64,000 nucleotides of DNA from Mycobacterium paraterrae (GTDB lineage: Bacteria; Actinomycetota; Actinomycetes; Mycobacteriales; Mycobacteriaceae). Below the pieces are notes generated by a model, which had not been told where the DNA came from, searched no databases, and was given only the letters and a program-made list of their open reading frames with translations. Within the stretch, counting starts at the first letter, position 1. Each line of letters begins with the position of its first letter. Below, one piece after another: positions 52,383 to 59,365 of the stretch. The stretch lies in assembly GCF_022430545.2 (NCBI RefSeq), contig NZ_CP092488.2, positions 124,001 through 188,000 on the forward strand, written 5' to 3'. A program made the translations under genes and the position numbers.

Positions 52383-53225
52383 ATGAGTGGTATCGATCAG
52401 TTCCGCTATGACGGCAAGACGGCGCTCGTAGTCGGAGGAGCTACCGGGATGGGCGCCGCTGCCGCCAAGATCGTCGGTGATCTCGGCGCCGAGGTGATCA
52501 ACCTGGACTACGCACCGGTCGACGCCGGGCTCGGACGCGGCATTCAGGTCGACCTTCGCGACCCGGCATCGATCGACAACGCGCTCGAACAGATCGGCGG
52601 GCCCGTCGATGCGGTGTTCTCCGCAGCCGGCATCGCCGACGGTCCGGACCTGATGAAGATCAACTTCATCGGACATCGGCACTTGATCGACAAACTGGTC
52701 GCCAACGGTCAGCTGGGCCGCGGCGGGGCCATCTGCTTCATCTCGTCGGTCGCGGGCATCGGATGGGAAACCGACCTGCCCCGGCTACAGGAATTCCTGG
52801 CCACCCCGGACTTCGCGTCCGCCGACGCCTGGGTCAAGGCCCACGAAGCGGACAACTTCGGTCACTACGGCACCAGCAAACAAGCAATCAACGCCTACGT
52901 CGCGACGCACGCATTCCCGTTCTTGGCCAAGGGAATTCGAATCAACGCCATCTGCCCGGGTCCGACCGACACCCCGTTGGCCAGAGCCAACGCCGACCTA
53001 TGGCTGTCGTTCGCGCAGGACTATCGGGAGGCCACCGGCACCGCGACACACACGCCTGAGCAGATGGGCAATGTGATGGCGTTCCTCAACAGCGACGCGG
53101 CCGCCGGCATCAATGGCGTGACCCTGCTGGTCGATTACGGACACGTGAGCTCGTCGAACACCGGAACGTTCGCCGCCGGTAAGCCGATCATCGACCTGCT
53201 CATGGGCCGAGTCTCACTCGGTTAG
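52383..53225 (+). CDS. SDR family oxidoreductase, 3-alpha-hydroxysteroid dehydrogenase-like
   Basis: 280 residues. The cofactor motif reads GGATGMG near residues 18-24 instead of the common TGxxxGxG; VFSAAGIAD replaces NNAG; ISSVAG and YGTSKQAINAYV (Tyr/Lys) complete the site. The short loop after VDLRDPASIDNALEQIGGPVDAVF fits the 3-alpha-HSD/carbonyl reductase SDR subgroup. GAAAGGAATGAG precedes the ATG. It follows the double TetR gene by 177 bases; that gap contains only a small CCGCA/TGCGG hairpin near 52250. Confidence 0.82.
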   Translation: MSGIDQFRYDGKTALVVGGATGMGAAAAKIVGDLGAEVINLDYAPVDAGLGRGIQVDLRDPASIDNALEQIGGPVDAVFSAAGIADGPDLMKINFIGHRHLIDKLVANGQLGRGGAICFISSVAGIGWETDLPRLQEFLATPDFASADAWVKAHEADNFGHYGTSKQAINAYVATHAFPFLAKGIRINAICPGPTDTPLARANADLWLSFAQDYREATGTATHTPEQMGNVMAFLNSDAAAGINGVTLLVDYGHVSSSNTGTFAAGKPIIDLLMGRVSLG

Positions 53226-53309
53226 TCCTCGGTGCACGTTTACTCCCCCGGACGCACGCAGGCTGATAGAACAGTGCCAACTAGATCTGCTCGCGTGGGG
53301 AGGTGCCCG

Positions 53310-53732
53310 GTGGATCACCGGCTTGTCGCCGCAGCGGCGACCGTGGCACTGGTCGCGGTGCCATGCGCGGGATGCTTCACGCCGGACGACAAGTCGACGC
53401 AGAGAACAGCCCACATCACGGTCGACAACACCAGCCGCACGTCGCATGCGATCACCTGCAACCAGGTCAACTGGTTACTGACGGCGAACATCAGCGTGGC
53501 ACCGGCGAACGTCAAAGTGCTGCTGCGGTTGGACCCGGACAAACCGAAGGTCGAATCGGTGAATATCGACAATTTCGCGGGGTTCTCCGGTGTCGCCAAT
53601 TCGGGCGCCGGCGAGGCGACGATCCGCGTGGTCAAGGACGTCTACACCATCACCGGAACGGCCGCCGGGTCGCAGCTCAATGATACACACGTGTCGGTGA
53701 CGAAGCCGTTCTCCGTCGAGGTGGGCTGCTGA
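53310..53732 (+). CDS. LpqH (19 kDa antigen) family lipoprotein
   Basis: 140 residues. A lipoprotein signal peptide ends in the lipobox CAGC (VALVAVPCAGC, lipidated Cys near residue 21). The mature part shows the Myco_19_kDa pattern: ITVDNTSRTSHAITCNQ, PKVESVNIDNFAGFSGVANSG and YTITGTAAGS with a terminal FSVEVGC, giving the two conserved cysteines that form a disulfide in LpqH. It is expected on the outer face of the membrane. GTG start with GGGGAGG six bases upstream; in-frame codons further upstream would destroy the signal peptide. Confidence 0.85.
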   Translation: MDHRLVAAAATVALVAVPCAGCFTPDDKSTQRTAHITVDNTSRTSHAITCNQVNWLLTANISVAPANVKVLLRLDPDKPKVESVNIDNFAGFSGVANSGAGEATIRVVKDVYTITGTAAGSQLNDTHVSVTKPFSVEVGC

Positions 53733-53738
53733 TCCTGG

Positions 53739-53882
53739 CTATTGCGGGTCGTCGTCCGGCGGCGGGGTCTGGAACTCCTGCGCGGGCGTCGAATTCTTCA
53801 AATAGGCTCGCAGTCGTATCAGCGGGGCTGCGACGATACCCGTGGCTATCAAGATCAACAGCACCACAATCGCGGCGTTCAT
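53739..53882 (-). CDS. Small single-pass membrane protein
   Basis: 47 residues. One hydrophobic segment (AAIVVLLILIATGIVAAPLI, residues 3-22) is followed by a basic RLRAYLK and an acidic, proline-rich tail ending PPPDDDPQ. That arrangement predicts an inward-facing C-terminus. Convergent with the LpqH-like gene (six bases between stops) and divergent from the MPT63-like gene. Function unknown; the composition supports a real gene more than chance. Confidence 0.55.
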   Translation of the reverse strand: MNAAIVVLLILIATGIVAAPLIRLRAYLKNSTPAQEFQTPPPDDDPQ

Positions 53883-54149
53883 ACCCGCAATGGTGCCAGT
53901 CCGAGGGCTGACGGCGATTAAGAATTGAGGCGGGCGACGCCCATTCGAAGTGTTACTCGTGTTGTTGAAGTTACCTGATTTGCCTTTCACAGCAATTCGA
54001 TGAATCGTTATTTACGCAGCTCAGAAGCCATGAATTCGCCTCAGCGCAATATGACAGCGTTTGAATTCCAAGGGTCAGGGCTATTCGACAATCGCCATTT
54101 GCACCGCAATGGTGCGTTCAAACGACAGGGAGCTGAAAAGGAGCCCATC

Positions 54150-54752
54150 GTGAAGTCAGCGACAATGATCAAGACAGCTATTGGCGCGGCGGGCATCGCC
54201 GCGATCAGCGTGACCACCGCGGGAAGCGCGTCTGCCGCCCCGAACATTCAGGGATTCGGAACCAGCGAACCGTTGATCGATGGGCCGATGATCACCAACT
54301 ACACGGTCAGCAACCTGCACCCAAGCAACGTCACGATCCCTGGTTTCACGCCGAAGGGAACGCTGTACCAGGCTGACGTCGTCGTCCGCTCGGACGGCGG
54401 GCTGGTGACCCCGCAGGTACGAGACTTCAGCGCGCGCGGTCCGAACGGCCAGACCTACAAGTTGGTCGACAACGTCGAAGTGCCGAACGGCCTCAACCCG
54501 GCGCCGATTCCGCAGGGCAGCGAGTCGAAGGGCACGCTGTACTTCGACGCGACAGGTGCGCCGCCGAACGGCGTGGTCTACAACGACGGCCTGCAGGACA
54601 TCCTGATGTGGACGTCGAACGTGCCGGGAAGTTCGACGCCTAATGGGCCGGCAGCAATGACGCCGGGCCAGCCGGGAATGGCCGGACCCAACGAGCCGGG
54701 TAACGCCGGACCCGCGCCGGGCGCGCTTCCCGCGCCGGCCACAGGCACCTAA
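54150..54752 (+). CDS. MPT63-like secreted protein (DUF1942)
   Basis: 200 residues. A Sec signal peptide (MIKTAIGAAGIAAISVTTAG, cleavage near ASA-AP around residue 29) is followed by a beta-sandwich domain that aligns by memory with M. tuberculosis MPT63: YTVSNLHPSNVTIPGFTPKG, GLVTPQVRDFSARGPNG, IPQGSESKGTLYFDATG. A Pro/Gly/Ala-rich tail of about 35 residues after NVPGSSTPNG is extra compared with MPT63. GTG at 54150 has AAAAGGAG six bases upstream. The 267-base upstream gap is otherwise the divergent promoter region with no further gene visible. Confidence 0.85.
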   Translation: MKSATMIKTAIGAAGIAAISVTTAGSASAAPNIQGFGTSEPLIDGPMITNYTVSNLHPSNVTIPGFTPKGTLYQADVVVRSDGGLVTPQVRDFSARGPNGQTYKLVDNVEVPNGLNPAPIPQGSESKGTLYFDATGAPPNGVVYNDGLQDILMWTSNVPGSSTPNGPAAMTPGQPGMAGPNEPGNAGPAPGALPAPATGT

Positions 54753-54760
54753 GTCGAATT

Positions 54761-54799
54761 GACAAGTCTCCCTCGGCCTTCGGCTGAGGGAGACTTGTC
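54761..54799. terminator. Bidirectional hairpin terminator
   Basis: GACAAGTCTCCCTC (54761-54774) pairs perfectly with GAGGGAGACTTGTC (54786-54799), extended inside by GGCC/GGCT around a short TTC loop. It lies exactly between the convergent MPT63-like and thioesterase genes and should stop both. Confidence 0.85.
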
Positions 54800-54800
54800 G

Positions 54801-55601
54801 TCAGCTTGGTTGAAACGATCCGGGAGGCTGGCCGAGCGCCAACGCCGTTCCGGTGCCGATCGGGCCCGCGGCGTCGAAGATGGTCGCCGAACCGGAGCCA
54901 ACGCCATCGGAGCCGTAGTAGCTCTGAGCGGCCAACCCAACGTATTCGCCGTCGGGTAGACGGCTGATTGCCACGGTGTAATCGGCGTTGATGTAACGCA
55001 AACCCGCTGTGCTCCAATGGGTCAGCGAGCTGACGATGTCACCAGCGAACGCCGCACGTGTGAACGGTGTGAGCGGATGGCCCGTCACCATCGGCCGAAA
55101 CAAGCGGGCCCAAGCGAACTTCTGCACGCCGGGCTTCTCCCACTCGGGCGGCGGCATGCCTGACGAGCCGCTGTCGGAATCGGAGTTGTAGGTCCAGATC
55201 TCGAACGGCATGTCTGTGTCAGGTGGACCGGCATCGTCAGGCCGCGGCGGGATCGTCACCGGTCCCGTCCACACTTCGCCGTCCGGCGCTGCGCTGCGAC
55301 GAAGGAACAGCGCGCTGGTCCTCGCTACGACACGGCCCTGCTGCAACATTGCTGCGTCGACGAGTTTGAGGCGCCGGCCCTCGCGTTGTATCGACGTTTC
55401 GATTGTCACGGGCTCGATGGGCACCGGGCGCAACAGGTCGACGGTCAGCCGCGCTGGTTGGAGTTCGTCATCACCGTGGGGATCCAGTGCCCACCCCAGA
55501 AGACCGCCGACGATTTGGCCACCCATCGTCAAGCCCCAGGGCCCGCGGGTCATCTCCCCGGGTACATAGAAGTCACCGTCGGCGGTGAAAAATGCGTCCA
55601 C
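54801..55601 (-). CDS. Acyl-CoA thioesterase, TesB-like
   Basis: 266 residues with a double-hotdog pattern. The N-terminal hotdog holds TRGPWGLTMGGQIVGGLLGWAL and LTVDLLRPVPIEPVTIETSIQREGRRLKLVDAAMLQQGRVVART; the C-terminal hotdog contains SSLTHWSTAGLRYINADYTVAISRLPDGEYVGLAAQS. Such proteins hydrolyse acyl-CoA esters. GTG start at 55601. The gene lies just beyond the IS element; before that insertion it would have been about 60 bases downstream of the tRNA-Leu gene. Confidence 0.8.
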   Translation of the reverse strand: MDAFFTADGDFYVPGEMTRGPWGLTMGGQIVGGLLGWALDPHGDDELQPARLTVDLLRPVPIEPVTIETSIQREGRRLKLVDAAMLQQGRVVARTSALFLRRSAAPDGEVWTGPVTIPPRPDDAGPPDTDMPFEIWTYNSDSDSGSSGMPPPEWEKPGVQKFAWARLFRPMVTGHPLTPFTRAAFAGDIVSSLTHWSTAGLRYINADYTVAISRLPDGEYVGLAAQSYYGSDGVGSGSATIFDAAGPIGTGTALALGQPPGSFQPS

Positions 55602-55635
55602 CCGCTCATGTTAGGGAGCGGGCAGGTCCGCTCTT

Positions 55636-55650
55636 TTGTGCGGGCGGAGG
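55636..55650. repeat. Target-site duplication, left copy (TTGTGCGGGCGGAGG)
   Basis: The 15 bases TTGTGCGGGCGGAGG occur exactly before the IS element here and exactly after it at 56971-56985, where they include the 3' end of tRNA-Leu. The bases on either side of the copies differ, so the repeat is exactly 15 bp. This is the expected scar of one insertion event. Confidence 0.85.
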
Positions 55651-55665
55651 TGTGTGAGTTCACGA

Positions 55666-55699
55666 CATAGGTGACAGATGAGTCGCGTCATGGGTTACA
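55666..55699. repeat. IS left inverted repeat
   Basis: A 34-bp sequence beginning CATAGGTGACAGATGAGTCG and ending CATGGGTTACA is the exact reverse complement of 56922-56955. A related 25-bp copy (TGATGAGTCGCGTCATAGGT and on) follows at 55714-55738, just before the transposase gene. Confidence 0.9.
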
Positions 55700-55747
55700 C
55701 CTGCGATGTCCGGTGATGAGTCGCGTCATAGGTGACAGTCATGGCTC

Positions 55748-56926
55748 ATGTCGAAAGCGCGTGTGGTCGTGTTGGAAGTCGTCAGCGGAAACCTCACCGT
55801 CACCGCGGCTGCTTCGGCTTACGGGCTGTCGCGGCAACATATCTATCGGCTGCTCAAGCGTTATCAGCTCGGCGGTTTGGAAGCGGTTGAGCCGCGGTCG
55901 CGACGCCCTGCCAGCAACCCCCGGGCGGTCTCGGATGAGGTCATCGCCGCGATCGTGCTGCTACGGGAAAAGCTCGTCGCCGAGGGCCTCGACGCCGGTC
56001 CGGTCACGTTGCAGCACCATCTGGCCCAGCAAGGGTTGCCGGTGCCGGCGGTCTCCACGATCCGGCGCATCTTGGGCCATCACGGCTTGATCGTCCCGGC
56101 ACCCCGTAAACGCCCGAAAAGCTCCTATCGCCGTTTCGCCGCCGAGCAACCCAACGAATGCTGGCAATCCGATTTCACCCACTGGAGGTTGGCCGACGGC
56201 AGCGACATCGAGATCCTCAACTGGCTCGACGACCACTCCCGATACCTGCTGTACTGCACCGCCTATCGCCGCGTCGCCGGTCCCGATATCGTCGCCAGCT
56301 TCACCGCCACCGCCGCCACCCACGGACTACCGGCCTCCACACTGACCGACAACGGCTCGGTCTACACCTCCCGATTCACCCACGGCCACAACGACTTCGA
56401 GCGCCTTCTCAACAGCCTGGGCATCACCCAGAAAAACGGTCACCCCGGACACCCCCAAACCCAAGGCAAAATCGAACGCTTCCACCAAACCCTCAAACGC
56501 TGGCTGTCCGCCCGGCCCCGACCCGCCACCATCGCCGCCGCCCAAATCCTGCTCAACGACTTCACCACGATCTACAACACCGAACGCACCCACCGAGCCC
56601 TACCACCAGCCACCACCCCAGCCCAGGCCTACACCGCCCGCCCCAAAGCCGGCCCCACCCACACCAGCGGCCGACACTTCCGCATCCGCCGCGACACCGT
56701 CGACCAATTCGGCAAACTCACCCTGCGCCACGGCAGCCGCCTGCACCACCTCGGCGTCGGCCGCATCCACGCCGGCACCTCAGTCCTGATCCTGGTGACC
56801 ACCACCACCGTCACCGTCATCAGCAAAACCAGCCACCACGTCCTAAGCAGCCACCACATCAACGCCGACACAAACTACTGGCGCAACCAAAACAAAAACC
56901 CCGGCCGATGGCCGGGGAATCTGTAA
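55748..56926 (+). CDS. IS481-family transposase
   Basis: 392 residues. An N-terminal helix-turn-helix (TVTAAASAYGLSRQHIYRLLKRY) is followed by the rve/DDE catalytic core: Asp142 in QSDFTHW, Asp201 in LTDNGSVY and Glu243 in GKIERFHQTLKRW. The tail (from about 320) is a second small domain. No stop or frameshift is present, so the protein should be active. The last codons overlap the right inverted repeat and a hairpin at 56899-56917. Confidence 0.9.
   Translation: MSKARVVVLEVVSGNLTVTAAASAYGLSRQHIYRLLKRYQLGGLEAVEPRSRRPASNPRAVSDEVIAAIVLLREKLVAEGLDAGPVTLQHHLAQQGLPVPAVSTIRRILGHHGLIVPAPRKRPKSSYRRFAAEQPNECWQSDFTHWRLADGSDIEILNWLDDHSRYLLYCTAYRRVAGPDIVASFTATAATHGLPASTLTDNGSVYTSRFTHGHNDFERLLNSLGITQKNGHPGHPQTQGKIERFHQTLKRWLSARPRPATIAAAQILLNDFTTIYNTERTHRALPPATTPAQAYTARPKAGPTHTSGRHFRIRRDTVDQFGKLTLRHGSRLHHLGVGRIHAGTSVLILVTTTTVTVISKTSHHVLSSHHINADTNYWRNQNKNPGRWPGNL
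56889..56917 (-). terminator. Rho-independent terminator facing the tRNA-Leu gene
   Basis: CCCCGGCC-GAT-GGCCGGGG (56899-56917) is a perfect 8-bp stem with a 3-base loop. On the minus strand it is followed by TTTTTGTTTT, so it stops transcription entering the element from the tRNA-Leu side. It overlaps the last codons of the transposase gene. Confidence 0.75.
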
Positions 56927-56955
56927 CCCATGACGCGACTCATCTGTCACCTATG
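56922..56955. repeat. IS right inverted repeat
   Basis: Exact 34-bp reverse complement of 55666-55699. The bases beyond it (CTGTCACCTATGACTCGACT, 56944-56963) continue into a second copy of the inner motif, which matches 55714-55738 at 24 of 25 positions in reverse complement. Confidence 0.9.
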
Positions 56956-56970
56956 ACTCGACTCATCACA

Positions 56971-56985
56971 TTGTGCGGGCGGAGG
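56971..56985. repeat. Target-site duplication, right copy
   Basis: TTGTGCGGGCGGAGG, identical to 55636-55650. It covers the tRNA-Leu 3' acceptor strand and the first bases of the T arm on the complementary strand. Confidence 0.85.
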
Positions 56986-57056
56986 GATTCGAACCCTCAC
57001 GCTCTCTCGAGCACCGGCACCTAAAGCCGGCATGTCTGCCGTTCCATCACGCCCGC
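56974..57056 (-). tRNA. tRNA-Leu (anticodon UAG)
   Basis: Read on the minus strand the gene folds fully: acceptor stem GCGGGCG/CGCCCGC, anticodon stem CCGGC/GCCGG around the loop TTTAGGT (anticodon TAG), long class II variable arm GCTC-GAGA-GAGC, and T arm GAGGG-TTCGAAT-CCCTC. CCA is not encoded. The last 12 bases are part of the 15-bp target duplication of the IS element, but the gene is complete. Confidence 0.93.
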
Positions 57057-57139
57057 GATGCCCCGCGATCGTACCGCTTTGGCTTGTCGACGAAGCTCGC
57101 CCATGGCTACCGAATCAGCCCCCGAGGTACCGTCTAGGA

Positions 57140-57523
57140 ATGTCCACTACGCGTCGTCGGAGACCTGCGCTGATCGCGCTGGTAATCGTCGCGGCGTCTG
57201 GGTGCCTGGCGCTGGGCTGGTGGCAATGGACCAGATTCGAGTCGACGTCGGGCACATTCCAAAACCTCGGATACGCCTTGCAGTGGCCGGCGTTCGCCGC
57301 ATTCTGCGTCTACGCCTACCGCAAATTCGTGCGTTACGAAGAAGCGCCGCCCGAGCTTCCGAACACCAACGCGGTCAAGGAGATACCGGAGGGGCTGCTA
57401 CCGGAACGGCCCAGAGCGGCGCGGCCCGACGCCGAGGACCCCGAACTCCGCGAGTACAACGCCTATCTGGCCGAACTCGCCAAGGCGGACAACGACAACA
57501 AGCAGAACAGGACGACCGCATGA
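57140..57523 (+). CDS. lprD: LprD-like lipoprotein / membrane protein (Rv1343c homologue)
   Basis: 127 residues. RRRRPALIALVIVAASGCLALGWWQWTRFES gives a basic start, a hydrophobic segment and a lipobox-like AASGC near residue 21; NLGYALQWPAFAAFCVYAYRKFVRYEE adds a second membrane stretch, followed by a charged tail. This matches M. tuberculosis LprD and lies beside the same neighbour (DUF3817). Whether the Cys is really lipidated is not certain because the hydrophobic run continues past it. The stop overlaps the next start by four bases. Confidence 0.82.
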   Translation: MSTTRRRRPALIALVIVAASGCLALGWWQWTRFESTSGTFQNLGYALQWPAFAAFCVYAYRKFVRYEEAPPELPNTNAVKEIPEGLLPERPRAARPDAEDPELREYNAYLAELAKADNDNKQNRTTA

Positions 57524-57846
57524 CGACAGCCGGCCAGAACATCCGTACCCCGCTGTTGGCCTACCGGGTGATGGCGTGGACGACCGGTATCTGGCTGATC
57601 GCGCTGTGTTACGAGATCGTGGTCCACTACGTGATCAAGGTGCCGAACCCGCCGACGTGGATCGGCATCGTGCACGGCTGGGTGTATTTCGCTTACGTGT
57701 TGGCGGCGTTCAACCTCGCCGTCAAGGTTCGCTGGCCGATCGCGAAAACAGTGGGCGTGCTCCTTGCCGGAACCATCCCGCTGGTCGGGGTGATCGTCGA
57801 ACACTTCCAGACTCGAAACGTCAAGGCACAATTCAACTTAACGTAG
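57520..57846 (+). CDS. DUF3817 membrane protein (Rv1342c homologue)
   Basis: 108 residues with three hydrophobic segments: WTTGIWLIALCYEIVVHYVI, GIVHGWVYFAYVLAAFNLAV and TVGVLLAGTIPLVGVIVEHF. The short length, the conserved GxxHGW and the terminal EHFQTR fit the DUF3817 family. Position and orientation next to lprD and opposite rdgB are the same as in M. tuberculosis. Function unknown. Convergent with rdgB, five bases apart. Confidence 0.83.
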   Translation: MTTAGQNIRTPLLAYRVMAWTTGIWLIALCYEIVVHYVIKVPNPPTWIGIVHGWVYFAYVLAAFNLAVKVRWPIAKTVGVLLAGTIPLVGVIVEHFQTRNVKAQFNLT

Positions 57847-57851
57847 GCAGC

Positions 57852-58457
57852 TCAATGGGCCGCTAGCGCGCGTAGGGCCGGCAGCAGCAACGCCAGCGCC
57901 CGACCACGATGCGAGGCGGCATCTTTCTCGGCAGAAGTGAGTTGCGCCGCAGTGCGGTTCCCGCCGTCCGGGACGAACACCGGGTCGTAGCCGAAGCCGG
58001 CGTCGCCCCGCGGCTCACGGGCGATGGCACCGGGCCACTCGCCGCGCACCACGACCTCGTCGGAACCGGAGACCAGTGCGCACGCCGAGACGAACGCCGC
58101 GCCCCGACGGTCGTCGGGAACGTCACGCATCTGCGCGAGTAGCAGCGCGGTATTGGCGGCGTCATCGCCATGGTTTCCCGACCACCGCGCCGACAGCACA
58201 CCGGGCATGCCGTTCAGCGCGTCCACCGTCAGCCCCGAATCGTCGGCGACGGTGGGCAGTCCCGTCGCGGCGAACCCGTCGCGGGCCTTCGCTAACGCGT
58301 TATCTTCAAACGTCGCAGCGGTTTCCGGCGCCTCGTCGAAGGGCGGGACGTCGTTGAGCGACACCAGGGTGAGGCCGGATACCGCGGCGGCGTCCAACAC
58401 CCGACGAAGTTCCGCGAGCTTTTTCGCGTTGCGGCTCGCGACCAGCAATCGGGTCAC
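57852..58457 (-). CDS. rdgB: dITP/XTP pyrophosphatase (Rv1341 homologue)
   Basis: 201 residues of the Ham1/RdgB family. LLVASRNAKKLAELRRVL at the N-terminus, ATFEDNALAKAR near 50, VADDSGLTVDALNGMPGVLSARWSG near 70-95, and FGYDPVFVP near 150 are the nucleotide- and metal-binding segments. It removes non-canonical purine nucleotides. The GTG start overlaps the stop of a 13-codon leader frame (see findings) and is preceded by GAGGAGGGG within the 40-bp repeat at 58461. Confidence 0.93.
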   Translation of the reverse strand: MTRLLVASRNAKKLAELRRVLDAAAVSGLTLVSLNDVPPFDEAPETAATFEDNALAKARDGFAATGLPTVADDSGLTVDALNGMPGVLSARWSGNHGDDAANTALLLAQMRDVPDDRRGAAFVSACALVSGSDEVVVRGEWPGAIAREPRGDAGFGYDPVFVPDGGNRTAAQLTSAEKDAASHRGRALALLLPALRALAAH

Positions 58458-58460
58458 TGC

Positions 58461-58500
58461 GCACGCCCCTCCTCAGCGCGCTGCGCGCTCTGCATCGTCC
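58461..58500 (-). repeat. 40-bp intergenic repeat, copy 1 (rdgB leader)
   Basis: Read on the minus strand it begins GGACGATGCAGAGCGCGCAG and ends GAGGAGGGGCGTGC. It forms the ribosome site and upstream region of rdgB. It is related to copies at 59304 and 61701. Confidence 0.6.
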
Positions 58501-58507
58501 CGGGGGT

Positions 58508-59287
58508 CTAGCTGCCGAACGCCTTATGCGGTGCTGCACCTTCAGGCAGCACACCCGGATACGGCAGAGCGAGCGCCTCGTTCTGTGCGACGAACAATTT
58601 TTCGCACGCCCCTTCGGCGGCATCGAGCAGCTTGTTCAGCGTCGAGCGCGGGAAGGTGGCGCCCTCACCGGTGCCCTGGACCTCGACCAGCGTCCCGGTG
58701 TCGGTGGCCACCACGTTCATGTCCACCTCGGCACGGGAGTCTTCCTCGTAGGGCAGATCGACACGGACCCGGCCGTCCACCACCCCGACGCTGATCGCGG
58801 CGATCGCACACGACAGAGGCCGCGGATCGGACAGCTTGCCAGCCGCCGACAGGTAGGTCACCGCGTCAGCCAGGGCGACGTAGGCGCCGGTGATCGCGGC
58901 GGTACGAGTTCCACCGTCGGCCTGCAGCACGTCGCAGTCGATGGCAATGGTGTTCTCCCCCAACGCCGCCAGGTCGATACAGGCCCGCAGCGATCGGCCC
59001 ACCAGTCGACTGATCTCCTGGGTGCGTCCCGACAGCCGGCCCTTGACCGACTCACGATCGCTCCGCGTATGGGTGGCCGACGGCAGCATCGCGTACTCGG
59101 CGGTCAGCCAACCCAGCCCAGTGCCCTTCCGCCACCGTGGCACGCCCTCGGTGACGCTCGCAGTGCACAGGACTTTCGTCTGACCGAACTCGATCACGAC
59201 CGACCCCGCGGGATGCGCGGTGAACCCGCGAGTGATGGTTACCGGTCGAAGCTCGTCGTCGAGGCGGCCGTCTTCACGTTTGGACAC
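58508..59287 (-). CDS. rph: Ribonuclease PH (Rv1340 homologue)
   Basis: 259 residues. SKREDGRLDDELRPVTITRGF at the start, CTASVTEGVPRWRKGTGLGWLTAEYAMLP near 40-70, IDCDVLQADGGTRTAAITGAYVAL near 115-140 and VVATDTGTLVEVQGTGEGATF near 190-210 are the phosphate- and RNA-binding parts of RNase PH, a phosphorolytic 3'-exonuclease for tRNA precursors. It is upstream of rdgB in the same direction. ATG start at 59287. Confidence 0.94.
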   Translation of the reverse strand: MSKREDGRLDDELRPVTITRGFTAHPAGSVVIEFGQTKVLCTASVTEGVPRWRKGTGLGWLTAEYAMLPSATHTRSDRESVKGRLSGRTQEISRLVGRSLRACIDLAALGENTIAIDCDVLQADGGTRTAAITGAYVALADAVTYLSAAGKLSDPRPLSCAIAAISVGVVDGRVRVDLPYEEDSRAEVDMNVVATDTGTLVEVQGTGEGATFPRSTLNKLLDAAEGACEKLFVAQNEALALPYPGVLPEGAAPHKAFGS

Positions 59288-59303
59288 GCCGTCACCCTAG
59301 CGC

Positions 59304-59346
59304 GGCGACGATGCAGAGCGCGGAGCGCGATGAGGCAGAGCCGCGC
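59304..59346 (+). repeat. 40-bp intergenic repeat, copy 2
   Basis: On the plus strand GGCGACGATGCAGAGCGCGG followed by AGCGCGATGAGGCAGAGCCGCGC. It lies between rph and the Rv1339 homologue but is oriented opposite to both, so here it does not supply a ribosome site. Confidence 0.55.
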
Positions 59347-59365
59347 AATTCCACCCGGCGCGGCG

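Larger units (their letters stand above)
55651..56970 (+). mobile_element. IS481-family insertion sequence (1,320 bp)
   Basis: The element starts TGTGTGAG and ends CATCACA, carries one transposase gene, and is bounded by a 15-bp direct repeat. Near-terminal 34-bp inverted repeats (55666-55699 and 56922-56955) are identical. The outer terminal 15 bases differ between the two ends. It inserted at the 3' end of tRNA-Leu. The intact transposase, perfect inverted repeats and intact target duplication suggest a recent insertion. Confidence 0.88.

Noticed and set aside
55616..55633. Hairpin GAGCGG/CCGCTC with a following TTTT between the thioesterase gene and the IS
   Set aside because: Considered as the original tRNA-Leu terminator, but the T-run is on the plus strand and the tRNA is transcribed on the minus strand, so the orientation is wrong.
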